From Actinomycetota bacterium (GTDB taxonomy: Bacteria; Actinomycetota; Thermoleophilia; Solirubrobacterales; Solirubrobacteraceae), in assembly GCA_018268595.1 (NCBI GenBank), contig JAFDWH010000015.1:1-40616 (forward strand): DNA of 40,616 bases. The letters are read 5' to 3'. The notes beneath the pieces are model-generated. The model was given only the letters and a program-made list of their open reading frames with translations. It searched no databases and had not been told where the DNA came from. The translations under genes were made by a program, and so were the position numbers. Position 1 is the first letter of the stretch. The number at the start of each line of letters is the position of its first letter. Positions 33,578 through 40,616 of this stretch are shown here, piece after piece.

Positions 33578-35109
33578 CTGCTCCTCCCTTCGGCGACCGC
33601 CCCGAAGGCGGCGCTCATCACGTTTCCCTCTGTCGCCTCGCCGTCGGCGAACGCCCCGACGAGCCGTCCCTCGCGCATCACCAGCACGCGGTGGGCGAGG
33701 CCGAGCACCTCCTCCAGCTCGGACGAGATCAGCAGCACCCCCATGCCGGCGGCGGCGAGCGAGACGATCAGCTCGTAGATCGCCTCCTTCGCGCCGACGT
33801 CCACGCCGCGCGTCGGCTCGTCGGCGATCAGCAGGCGCGGCTCGTGCATCAGCGCCTTCGCGAACAGCACCTTCTGCTGGTTGCCGCCCGACAGCGTGAA
33901 GACCGGGGCGCGCTCGCGGCCGGCGCGCAGCCCGACGCGCGCGCCCATCTGGGCCGCGGCGCCGCGCTGGCGGCGCGGCGCGACGACGTGCGCGCGCGAG
34001 AGGCCGTCGAGGTGCGGCAGCGTGATGTTCTCGACGCCCGAGCGCAGCATCACGAGCCCGTCGTGCTTGCGGCTCTCAGGCAGCAGCGAGATGCCGGCCC
34101 GCGCCGCGTGGCGCGGCGAGCGCGGGTCGACGCGGCGCCCGCACACGGAGATCGCGCCGGCGTCGCGATGGTCGGCGCCGTAGATCGCGCGCGCCACCTC
34201 CGAGCGGCCGGAGCCGATCAGGCCCGCCATCCCGACGATCTCGCCGGCGCGCACGTCGAGGTCGACGCCGCGCACGACGCGCCCGCGCACGAGCCCGCGC
34301 ACCGACAGCACGGCCGGCGCGTCGGGCGGCGGCGGCGCCTTCGGCGGGAAGACGGTCGTCAGCGGACGGCCGAGCATCGAGCCGATCAGGCTGTCGCGCG
34401 TCTCGCCGGCGGCCGGCGCGGTGCGCACGTGGCAGCCGTCGCGCAGCACCGTGACGGTGTCGGCGAGCGACAGCACCTCGTCGAGGAAGTGCGAGACGTA
34501 GACGATCGTGACGCCGTCGGCCTGCAGCCGGCGGATGTCGGCGAACAGCTTCTTCGCCTCGTCGGTGGCGAGCCCGGCGGTCGGCTCGTCCATCACGATC
34601 AGCCGCGCGTCGCGCGCGATCGCGCGCATGATCTCCAGCTTCTGCTGGTCGGCGAGCCGCAGCGCGCCGGCCGGCATCGACGGCGGCAGCGCGAAGCCGG
34701 AGCGCTCGACGAGCCGCTCGTAGCGGCGCAGCAGCGCGCGCCGGTCGACGACGCCGAGCGTGCGCGACTCGACGCCGAGGAACACGTTCTCCAGCACCGT
34801 GCGCTGCGGCACGAGCGCCAGCTCCTGGGCGATGATCGTGACGCCGTCGACGAGCGCGTCGTGGGGCGAGCGGTAGCGCACCGCCCGCCCCCCGACGATC
34901 AGCTCGCCGGCATCGTGCTGGATGCCGCCCGCGAGGATCTTGCCGAGCGTCGACTTGCCGGCGCCGTTCTCGCCGACGAGCGCGTGGATCGAGCCGCGCG
35001 CGATCGTCAGGCTGACGTCCGACAGCGCCTGGACGCCGCCGAAGCGCTTGCTGATGCCGCGCAGCTCGACGTACGGTCCGCTCGACGTGGATCCTCGCGG
35101 GGCGCTCAT
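33574..35109 (-). CDS. ABC importer ATP-binding protein, double-domain sugar type (RbsA/MglA-like)
   Basis: A 511-residue protein with two fused nucleotide-binding domains. The N-terminal half has an intact Walker A (GENGAGKST), a degenerate signature (LRLADQQKLEIMRA) and Walker B (LIVMDEPTAGL). The C-terminal half has the degenerate loop GLIGSGRSE typical of this family, a good signature (LSGGNQQKVLFAKAL) and LLIADEPTRGVD. It energises the RbsC-like permease. The ATG at 35109 is 19 nt after the binding-protein stop. Despite the sugar-type architecture, the downstream enzymes suggest a nitrogenous cargo. Confidence 0.93.
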   Translation of the reverse strand: MSAPRGSTSSGPYVELRGISKRFGGVQALSDVSLTIARGSIHALVGENGAGKSTLGKILAGGIQHDAGELIVGGRAVRYRSPHDALVDGVTIIAQELALVPQRTVLENVFLGVESRTLGVVDRRALLRRYERLVERSGFALPPSMPAGALRLADQQKLEIMRAIARDARLIVMDEPTAGLATDEAKKLFADIRRLQADGVTIVYVSHFLDEVLSLADTVTVLRDGCHVRTAPAAGETRDSLIGSMLGRPLTTVFPPKAPPPPDAPAVLSVRGLVRGRVVRGVDLDVRAGEIVGMAGLIGSGRSEVARAIYGADHRDAGAISVCGRRVDPRSPRHAARAGISLLPESRKHDGLVMLRSGVENITLPHLDGLSRAHVVAPRRQRGAAAQMGARVGLRAGRERAPVFTLSGGNQQKVLFAKALMHEPRLLIADEPTRGVDVGAKEAIYELIVSLAAAGMGVLLISSELEEVLGLAHRVLVMREGRLVGAFADGEATEGNVMSAAFGAVAEGRSR

Positions 35110-35128
35110 CGCGTTCGCCTCGCTCCGC

Positions 35129-36181
35129 TCACCACTGCGCCTTCGGCAGCTTCGCCTTCACCTGCGCGAAGTTGCGCTGCGTGACGACGGGCGGGACGCC
35201 GCGCTTCTCGATCGGGCTGATGCCCTGCGGCTTGTCGTTCCCGCGGGCGGCGCCGATCGCGACGCGGGCGGAGTACATGCCCTCGTCGTACGGCAGCGTG
35301 ACGTAGGTGCCGAACCAGCGGCCGGCGGGGATCGCCTTGAACGACTCGCTGCTGGCGCCGCCGCCGAGCAGCTTGACCTTGCCCTCCAACCCGCGCTGCT
35401 TGACGGCCTGCTCGGCGCCGACCGTCATCGGGTCGCTCGCCGACGCGATCACGTCGAGGCCGGGGTGGGCCTGCAAGAGGTCCTGGGTGACTCTGTAGCC
35501 GAGGTTCTTGTCGTAGAACGCCTGCTCGACGGCGTCGAGCTTGATGTCCGAGCTGCCCGCGACGCCCTGCTTGATGACGTCGATGATCGCCTTGTTGTAC
35601 GGGTCGGCGAGCACGCCGGCGAGGAACACGACCTCGCACGGTCTCGTGTCGGCGCAGGCCTGGTCGATCAGGTCGAGGATCCATCTGCCGCGCGTGGCGG
35701 CGGGGTCGAACACGGCGCCGCTCTGGCCCGGGATCTGCGGCTCGGTCGTCGTGTAGTCCTGGCCGACCGGGAAGTCGGTGGTGACGACCTTGATGCCGGC
35801 CTTGATCGCCGACTCCAGACACGGCTTGATCGTCGCGTCGACCGCGAGCACCACGAGCGCCTGGTACTGCTGCGAGGCGATCGCGTCCTGGCACTGCGAG
35901 AACTGCCGCTCGGCCTTCAACTGCGCGTCGAAGACCTTCACGCTCGCGCCGCTTCTGGCCGCCTCGTCCTCGATGCCCTTCGCGGTCGAGGTGTTGTAGG
36001 TGTTGGCGAGCGACTGCGCCAGGAACGCGACGTTGACGTGCTTCTGGCCGCCTCCGCCGGTGCTCCCGCTGCTGCTGCTGCTGCTGCCGTTGTCGCCACA
36101 CGCGACGAGCCCGAGCGCGAGCGCGCTCGCGAGCACGCCGACGACGACGCGCGCGGCGCGCGCCCTGATCCTCCAGACCAT
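35129..36181 (-). CDS. ABC importer solute-binding lipoprotein (RbsB/periplasmic-binding type 1)
   Basis: A 350-residue lipoprotein: Arg-rich start and hydrophobic segment ending in ALGLVACG (lipobox Cys), a Ser/Gly linker, then a two-lobed domain beginning VNVAFLAQSLANTYN, with VLAVDATIKPCLESAIKAGIKVV and GLDVIASASDPMTVGAEQA. It captures the substrate outside the membrane. Two ATGs are possible, 36187 and 36181; GGAGG lies 9 nt before 36181 and only 3 nt before 36187, so I prefer 36181. It is first in the nine-gene set and divergent from the LAL regulator. Confidence 0.9.
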   Translation of the reverse strand: MVWRIRARAARVVVGVLASALALGLVACGDNGSSSSSSGSTGGGGQKHVNVAFLAQSLANTYNTSTAKGIEDEAARSGASVKVFDAQLKAERQFSQCQDAIASQQYQALVVLAVDATIKPCLESAIKAGIKVVTTDFPVGQDYTTTEPQIPGQSGAVFDPAATRGRWILDLIDQACADTRPCEVVFLAGVLADPYNKAIIDVIKQGVAGSSDIKLDAVEQAFYDKNLGYRVTQDLLQAHPGLDVIASASDPMTVGAEQAVKQRGLEGKVKLLGGGASSESFKAIPAGRWFGTYVTLPYDEGMYSARVAIGAARGNDKPQGISPIEKRGVPPVVTQRNFAQVKAKLPKAQW

Positions 36182-36298
36182 CTGCATCTCCCTCCGGTGA
36201 CGGGCTCGGCGGCCGCGTCCGCGACCGCGTCGGCGGCCGCGCGACGGCGCCGAGTCCTGAGCTGGGCGGACCATAGGCCCGCTCGGCAGCCGCGTCGC

Positions 36299-36335
36299 CA
36301 CCAGGGTGCAGTGGTGTTTCTCACCCCAGGGGGGT
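36299..36335. promoter_or_regulatory. Clustered inverted repeats between the ABC operon and the LAL regulator
   Basis: Within the 228-nt divergent spacer lie CACCA-N8-TGGTG (36299-36316), GGTG-TTTCT-CACC (36313-36325) and ACCCC-AGG-GGGGT (36323-36335). They overlap one another and sit about 115 nt from the binding-protein start and 75 nt from the regulator start. They may be operators for the LuxR-type regulator. The rest of the spacer is GC-rich with no clear promoter box. Confidence 0.4.
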
Positions 36336-36409
36336 GGGGAAGCGGGCGCGCGGCGCGCCGCCCCGGTCGGCCTGGATGCGGCTGCAATACTTGGCCGGAG
36401 AGAGGAGAG

Positions 36410-39337
36410 ATGAGCGAGGCCCTTCCCCCCGCACGCTCACCTGTGCCGCCGCTCCCGACGCTCGAGCGAGAGCACGAGCTGGCGCGGATCCACGAGGTGA
36501 TCGAGCTGGCCGCCGCCGGGCGCGGCCAGCTGGTGCTGATCGAGGGGCCGAGCGGGATCGGCAAGTCGCGGCTGCTCGCGGAGGCGCGCAGCGCGGCGCG
36601 CGCGGCCGACCTCGACGTGCTGTTCTCACGCGGCGGCGAGCTGGAGCGCGAGTTCTCGTTCGGCGTCGCGCTGCGACTGCTCGAGTCGCGCGTCGCGCGC
36701 GCGACGCCGCAGGAGCGCGAGCAGCTGCTGCGCGGGCAGGCGTCGCTGGCCGCGCCGCTGCTGCTCGGGCGCGACGGGGACGACGCGCACGCCGCCGCCG
36801 CGAACGAGTTCGTGCTCGTGCACGGCCTCTACTGGTGCGTCGTGAACCTCGCCGAGCGCGAGCCGCTCGCGCTCGTCGTCGACGACGTGCACTGGGCCGA
36901 CGACCTCTCGCTGCGCTTCCTCAACTACCTCGCGCAACGGCTCGAGGACCTGCCGGTCGTGCTGTTCGCGGCGATTCGCTCGGGCGATCCGACGGCCGCC
37001 TCGGACCTCGTCGCGCAGCTGTCGGCGCTGAGCGAGCAGCCGCCGCTGCGCCCGGGCGCGCTGAGCCTCGAGGCGGCGCAGCGCTTCCTCGAGACGACCG
37101 AGCTGCCGGTCGGCAGCCGCGACGCGCTGCTGCGCGCGAGCTGGGAGGCGACCCGCGGCAACCCGTTCCTGCTGCACGAGCTGGCGGCGGCGATCAACGC
37201 CGACCCGTCCGCCTGGCGCAGCGCCGAGCCGGGGCGGATCGCGGCGTTCGCGCCGCAGTCGCTCGGGCGCAGCGTGATGCTGCGGCTCAAGCGGCTCGGC
37301 CCCGAGGCGCTCAAGCTGGCGCGCGCGTGCGCCGTGCTCGGCGACGAGGTGCCACTGTCGTGGGCGGCGGAGATCGCCGGCCTCGACGTGCCGGGGGCGG
37401 CGGACGCGGCCGAGCGGCTGGCGGAGGCCGACATCCTCGCCAGCGTCGACCCGGTCGGCTTCGAGCACCCGATGATCCGCTCCGCCGTCTACGGCGAGGT
37501 GCCGCCGGGGCCGCGACTGCGGCTGCACGCGGCGGCGGCGCGGCTGCTGCACCGCGAGCGCGAGACGGTCGACGAGGTCGCCCACCATCTGCTCGCCGGC
37601 TCGCCGACGCACGACGAGTGGGTGATGGGGGCGCTGCACGCGGGCGCCCGCGCGGCCGCGCGCAAGGGCGCGCCGGCGACGTCGGTGCGCTTCCTGCGCC
37701 GCGCGCTCGAGCTGTGCCCGCCGTCGGAGCGCAGCGGCGCGATGCTGATCGACCTCGGGCTCGTGGAGGCGGCGGCCGGCGAGCGCACGTCGCTGGCGCG
37801 CTTCGAGCAGGCGCTCGCGATGCTCGACGAGCCGGCCGAGCAGGCGCGCGCGCTCTACGCGCTCGGACAGACGCTGTTCCGCTACGGGCGCCACCCGGAG
37901 GCCGCCGAGACGTTTCGCCGCGGGGCCGACCTGTTCGCCGAGCGCGACCGCGAGCGCGCGCTCGAGTTCGAGGCCGCCTTCATGTGCGCCGCGCAGTACG
38001 TCGGCTCGATGCGGCCGGCGGCGTTCGCGCGGCTCGAGGCGATGGTCGAGCAGATCCCGGAGCAGCGGCCGCGCAGCGCCGCCGAGCGCGTGCTGCTGGC
38101 GATCGTGGCGCTGCTGCGCACCGAGGCGGCGCCGCCCGTCAGCCCGCACGTGCAGCTCGCGCGCGAGGCGCTCGGCGGCAGCGCGCTGCTGCGCGAGCAG
38201 ACGTCCGAGAGCATGGCGGCGAACCTCGCGATCATCGCGCTGCTGTGGTGCGGGCACGCGGAGGAGGCGCTTGCGGCGGTCGAGCAGGTGCTGAGCGACG
38301 CGCGCGCCCGCGGAGCGGTGCTCGCGTTCGCCGAGGCGTCGCTCGTGCGCGCGATGGTGATGCACAGCCTCGGGCGCATCCCCGACGCGATGGCCGACGC
38401 GCAGGCGGCGATCGAGGGCACCGAGCGCGGCTGGCGCTCGACCGGCCCGGCACCGTGGGCGCTGCTCGCCGACTGCCTGATCGAGCGCGGCGACCTGGCG
38501 GGCGCGGAGGAGGCGCTGCGGGCGGTCGAGCCGGCGCTCGAGGGGACGGCCACGCGCGTGCTGAACGCGTGGTTCCACTGGGCGCGCGGCCGGCTGCATG
38601 CGGTCCGCGGCGCGTGGGAGCCGGCGCTCGAGGACTTCCGTGCGACCGGCGAGGTGCTGCTCGCCTACCAGGTGCTCAACCCGCTGGTGACGCCGTGGCG
38701 CTCGCAGACCGGCTTGGCGCTGCACGCGCTCGGCCGCCATGACGAGGCGCTGGCGGAGATCGACGCGGAGCTGACGCTGGCGCGCCGCTTCGGCCTGCCG
38801 GTGCGCTTCGGCGTGGCGCTGCGAGCGCGCGGCATCGTGGTCGACGGCCCCGCCGGGCTGGCGACGCTGCGACAGGCGGTCGACACGCTCGAGGACGCGG
38901 GCGCGCCGCTCGAGCTGGCGCGCGCGCTCGTCGACTTCGGCGGCGCGATCCGCCGCAGCGGTCAGCGCGTGCGCGCGCGCGAGATCCTGCGCCGCGCGCA
39001 GCACCTCGCGCATCAGTGCGGCGCGACCGCGCTGCAAGAGCGCGCGCACGACGAGCTGCTGGCGAGCGGCGCGCGGCCCCGCCGCGCGAGCACGAGCGGC
39101 GTCGAGGCGCTCACGCCAGCCGAGCGGCGCATCGCCGAGCTGGCGGCGGAGGGCCTCTCGAACCGCGGCATCGCCGAAACGCTGTTCCTGACGAAGAACA
39201 CCGTCGAGTGGCACCTGCGCAACGTCTACCGCAAGCTCGGCGTGCGCTCGCGTGAGCGCCTCGGCGAGCTGATGCACGCCGAGGCCGAGCCGCCTGACGC
39301 GCTCCCCAGTCCGGCAGCGCTCGCGCACGGACGCTGA
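36410..39337 (+). CDS. LAL-type (MalT-like) ATP-binding LuxR-family transcriptional regulator
   Basis: A 975-residue STAND-type regulator: N-terminal AAA/NTPase module with Walker A GPSGIGKS at 46-53 and Walker B LALVVDD at 153-159, then a long helical, TPR-like sensor region rich in Ala/Leu/Glu repeats (about 380-890), and a C-terminal LuxR helix-turn-helix from about 901 (LTPAERRIAELAAEGLSNRG). Such proteins switch on catabolic or secondary-metabolism operons upon ligand and ATP binding. The ATG at 36410 follows GAGAGGAGAG. It is divergent from the ribose-type ABC/monooxygenase operon, its most likely target. Confidence 0.92.
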   Translation: MSEALPPARSPVPPLPTLEREHELARIHEVIELAAAGRGQLVLIEGPSGIGKSRLLAEARSAARAADLDVLFSRGGELEREFSFGVALRLLESRVARATPQEREQLLRGQASLAAPLLLGRDGDDAHAAAANEFVLVHGLYWCVVNLAEREPLALVVDDVHWADDLSLRFLNYLAQRLEDLPVVLFAAIRSGDPTAASDLVAQLSALSEQPPLRPGALSLEAAQRFLETTELPVGSRDALLRASWEATRGNPFLLHELAAAINADPSAWRSAEPGRIAAFAPQSLGRSVMLRLKRLGPEALKLARACAVLGDEVPLSWAAEIAGLDVPGAADAAERLAEADILASVDPVGFEHPMIRSAVYGEVPPGPRLRLHAAAARLLHRERETVDEVAHHLLAGSPTHDEWVMGALHAGARAAARKGAPATSVRFLRRALELCPPSERSGAMLIDLGLVEAAAGERTSLARFEQALAMLDEPAEQARALYALGQTLFRYGRHPEAAETFRRGADLFAERDRERALEFEAAFMCAAQYVGSMRPAAFARLEAMVEQIPEQRPRSAAERVLLAIVALLRTEAAPPVSPHVQLAREALGGSALLREQTSESMAANLAIIALLWCGHAEEALAAVEQVLSDARARGAVLAFAEASLVRAMVMHSLGRIPDAMADAQAAIEGTERGWRSTGPAPWALLADCLIERGDLAGAEEALRAVEPALEGTATRVLNAWFHWARGRLHAVRGAWEPALEDFRATGEVLLAYQVLNPLVTPWRSQTGLALHALGRHDEALAEIDAELTLARRFGLPVRFGVALRARGIVVDGPAGLATLRQAVDTLEDAGAPLELARALVDFGGAIRRSGQRVRAREILRRAQHLAHQCGATALQERAHDELLASGARPRRASTSGVEALTPAERRIAELAAEGLSNRGIAETLFLTKNTVEWHLRNVYRKLGVRSRERLGELMHAEAEPPDALPSPAALAHGR

Positions 39338-39385
39338 CCTGCCGGCCGGCGCGCTGCGCGTCGCCCCGCGCCGTCTCCCCAGCGG

Positions 39386-39423
39386 TTGACGCCAATGGAT
39401 ATAATGGTCTTTCAATCGGACCA
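39386..39423 (+). promoter_or_regulatory. FMN reductase promoter with TGG-N13-CCA palindrome
   Basis: TTGACG (39386-39391) and a perfect TATAAT (39400-39405) are present, though only 8 nt apart, so they are not a standard pair. TGGTCTTTCAATCGGACCA (39405-39423, 5-bp arms, 9-nt spacer) follows directly. The order TTGAC, AT-rich ATATAATGG, then palindrome resembles 18378-18420 with a 1-nt shift, and the left arm matches the site before the amidotransferase. Confidence 0.5.
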
Positions 39424-39472
39424 AATATCGCGGAGCGTCGGACGCGGACCGGCGAGACAGCGGAGGTGGAGG

Positions 39473-40060
39473 ATGAAGGTCGTCGGCATAGGAGGCTCCA
39501 CGAGAGCCGGCTCGAGCACCGAGCTGCTGCTGCGCGCGATCCTCTCCTCGACCGAGGCGCTCGGCGCGGAGACCGCCCTCGTGACGGGCGAGGAGCTGCT
39601 GCTGCCGCCGTACGAGCCGGGCGCGCGCCTGCCGGACCACGGGCTGCGGCTCGTCGAGCTGGCGCGCGAGGCCGACGCCGTCGTGATCGGCTCGCCGGGA
39701 TACCACGGCGGCATCTCCGGCCTCGTCAAGAACGCGCTGGACTACCTCGAGGAGCTGCGCGAGGACGACGTCCCGTACCTGGCCGAGCGGCCCGTGGGGC
39801 TCGCCGTCACGGCCTACGGCTGGCAGGCGGCGGTCACGACGCTCACCGCGCTGCGCCAGATCGCGCACGCGCTGCGCGGCTGGCCGACACCGCTCGGGAT
39901 CGCCGTCAACGTGGCGGCGACGCCGCTCGGCGGCCAGGGGCCGCCCGCCGACGCCGGCCTGCAGGGGCGGATCGAGCAGATGGCGCGCGAGCTGGTCGGC
40001 TTCGACCGCCCGCACCGCGTCGCGCCGGCGCTCCACGCGGGCGGACGGCTGGCCTCGTAG
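39473..40060 (+). CDS. NADPH-dependent FMN reductase (SsuE/flavodoxin-like)
   Basis: A 195-residue flavodoxin-fold reductase: phosphate-binding [11 protein letters not shown] at 5-15, [19 protein letters not shown] for isoalloxazine contact, and a conserved [10 protein letters not shown] segment. It would reduce FMN with NAD(P)H and hand it to two-component monooxygenases; two LLM-class genes lie upstream in the window. The ATG at 39473 has GGAGGTGGAGG just before it. Its operator-like palindrome links it to ribBA and the monooxygenase operon. Confidence 0.9.
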   Translation: MKVVGIGGSTRAGSSTELLLRAILSSTEALGAETALVTGEELLLPPYEPGARLPDHGLRLVELAREADAVVIGSPGYHGGISGLVKNALDYLEELREDDVPYLAERPVGLAVTAYGWQAAVTTLTALRQIAHALRGWPTPLGIAVNVAATPLGGQGPPADAGLQGRIEQMARELVGFDRPHRVAPALHAGGRLAS

Positions 40061-40114
40061 CGTCGCGCGCGAGCAAGCGTTTTTGCCCAGAACGCACGGG
40101 CGCTGCCGCCCGGC

Positions 40115-40120
40115 TACCCT
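40115..40120 (+). promoter_or_regulatory. Putative leaderless -10 box (TACCCT) of the ferredoxin reductase gene
   Basis: TACCCT lies 7 nt before the ATG at 40128, matching the leaderless TANNNT arrangement. No good Shine-Dalgarno sequence precedes the ATG. Confidence 0.4.
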
Positions 40121-40127
40121 GCGGGCC

Positions 40128-40616
40128 ATGTCCCCTTCTCTTCGTGTCGCCGTCGTCGGGTCCGGTCCGGCGGGCTTTTACGCCGCTGAGCAGTTGTTGT
40201 CCGTTGGAGGTCTCGATGTGTCGGTGGACATGTTCGAGCGGTTGGCGACGCCGTGGGGGTTGGTGCGCGCGGGTGTGGCGCCAGATCATCCGAAGATCAA
40301 GGCGGTCACCCGCCGTTACGAGAAGACGGCCGCGAACGAGGGCTTCCGCTTCTTCGGGAACGTCGAGGTCGGACGGGAGCTGCCGGTCGAGGAGCTCAAG
40401 GCGCATTACCACGCGGTGATCTACGCGTTCGGTGCCTCCGGCGATCGGCGGCTGGGGATCCCGGGCGAGGAGCTGGCCGGCTCGCACTCCGCGACCGAGT
40501 TCGTCGCCTGGTACAACGGCCACCCCGACTTCGCCGATCACGCGTTCGACCTGAGCGCGAGGACGGCGGTCGTGGTCGGCAACGGCAACGTCGCCTTGGA
40601 CGTCGCGCGGATGCTG
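40128..40616 (+). CDS. Ferredoxin/adrenodoxin-NADP reductase, FprA type (3' end off window)
   Basis: The first 163 residues are visible of a family usually about 450 residues long. The FAD-binding [11 protein letters not shown] is near the N-terminus, then [23 protein letters not shown], diagnostic of FprA/adrenodoxin reductases, and the NADP-binding [16 protein letters not shown] at the window edge. The enzyme moves electrons between NADP(H) and ferredoxin. The first 60 or so codons use T- and A-ending triplets (TCT, CTT, TTT, GGA) more than the rest of the window. It may be unrelated to the upstream catabolic genes, although it could serve oxygenase electron supply. Confidence 0.92.
   Translation, partial: MSPSLRVAVVGSGPAGFYAAEQLLSVGGLDVSVDMFERLATPWGLVRAGVAPDHPKIKAVTRRYEKTAANEGFRFFGNVEVGRELPVEELKAHYHAVIYAFGASGDRRLGIPGEELAGSHSATEFVAWYNGHPDFADHAFDLSARTAVVVGNGNVALDVARML

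Noticed and set aside
34922-36409. In-frame extension of the LAL regulator back to 34922
   Set aside because: It runs antisense through the ABC ATPase and binding-protein genes; the ATG at 36410 has a ribosome-binding site and gives a normal LAL N-terminus.
40062-40084. Intrinsic terminator after the FMN reductase gene
   Set aside because: There is a run of five T, but the preceding stem is only three base pairs; I could not support it.

Overview
The window reads as chromosomal DNA of a very high-GC actinobacterium. Codons almost always end in G or C, several genes start with GTG or TTG, some promoters look leaderless (TANNNT box 7-9 nt before the start), and the gene content (crotonyl-CoA carboxylase/reductase, FprA-type ferredoxin reductase, LAL and FadR-type regulators, amine and N-heterocycle catabolism) suits Actinomycetota. 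A Thermoleophilia/Solirubrobacterales-type soil organism is my guess, not a demonstrated placement. I saw no rRNA, tRNA, CRISPR array, phage gene, transposase or insertion sequence.

Layout. (1) 1-5.7 kb, minus strand: ArsR-type regulator, glutamine-synthetase-like ligase, DUF1116/AllG-family protein, NCS1 permease and the start of a thiamine-dependent dehydrogenase E1 alpha subunit. (2) 5.9-7.1 kb, plus: crotonyl-CoA carboxylase/reductase. (3) 7.2-14.8 kb, minus: seven packed genes in which a spermidine/putrescine-type ABC importer is interleaved with an enoyl-CoA hydratase and an ADP-forming acyl-CoA ligase, led by a response regulator. A deleted ABC-ATPase remnant lies at about 14.94-15.13 kb. 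(4) 15.1-18.4 kb, minus: ribBA-acsA (flavin synthesis plus acetyl-CoA synthetase), divergent from a GntR/FadR regulator. (5) 19.3-25.8 kb, minus: seven overlapping genes (flavin monooxygenase, hydrolase, SDR, DUF1116, 71-residue protein, SDR, glutamine-synthetase-like ligase), divergent from a class-I glutamine amidotransferase. (6) 26.9-36.2 kb, minus: nine genes, namely a ribose-type ABC importer followed by a second flavin monooxygenase, SnoaL-like protein, amidase, small unknown protein, SDR and M20 hydrolase. (7) 36.4-40.6 kb, plus: a LAL/MalT-like regulator, an NADPH-dependent FMN reductase and a truncated ferredoxin-NADP reductase.

How the parts may work together. Two flavin-dependent monooxygenases, an FMN reductase and RibBA give an oxygenase/flavin-supply theme. 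Amidase, M20 hydrolase, glutamine-synthetase-like ligases, DUF1116 proteins, an amidotransferase and an NCS1 permease point to breakdown of nitrogen-rich (amide, ureide or heterocyclic) compounds. AcsA, the ADP-forming ligase, enoyl-CoA hydratase and crotonyl-CoA carboxylase/reductase would absorb C2/C4 acyl products. The most interesting observations are the two DUF1116 + glutamine-synthetase-like gene sets, and a 43-nt promoter/operator block shared without gaps by ribBA-acsA and the region-5 operon, with related 19-bp palindromes before the amidotransferase and FMN reductase genes. Together these suggest a co-regulated catabolic system that I cannot match to a described pathway.
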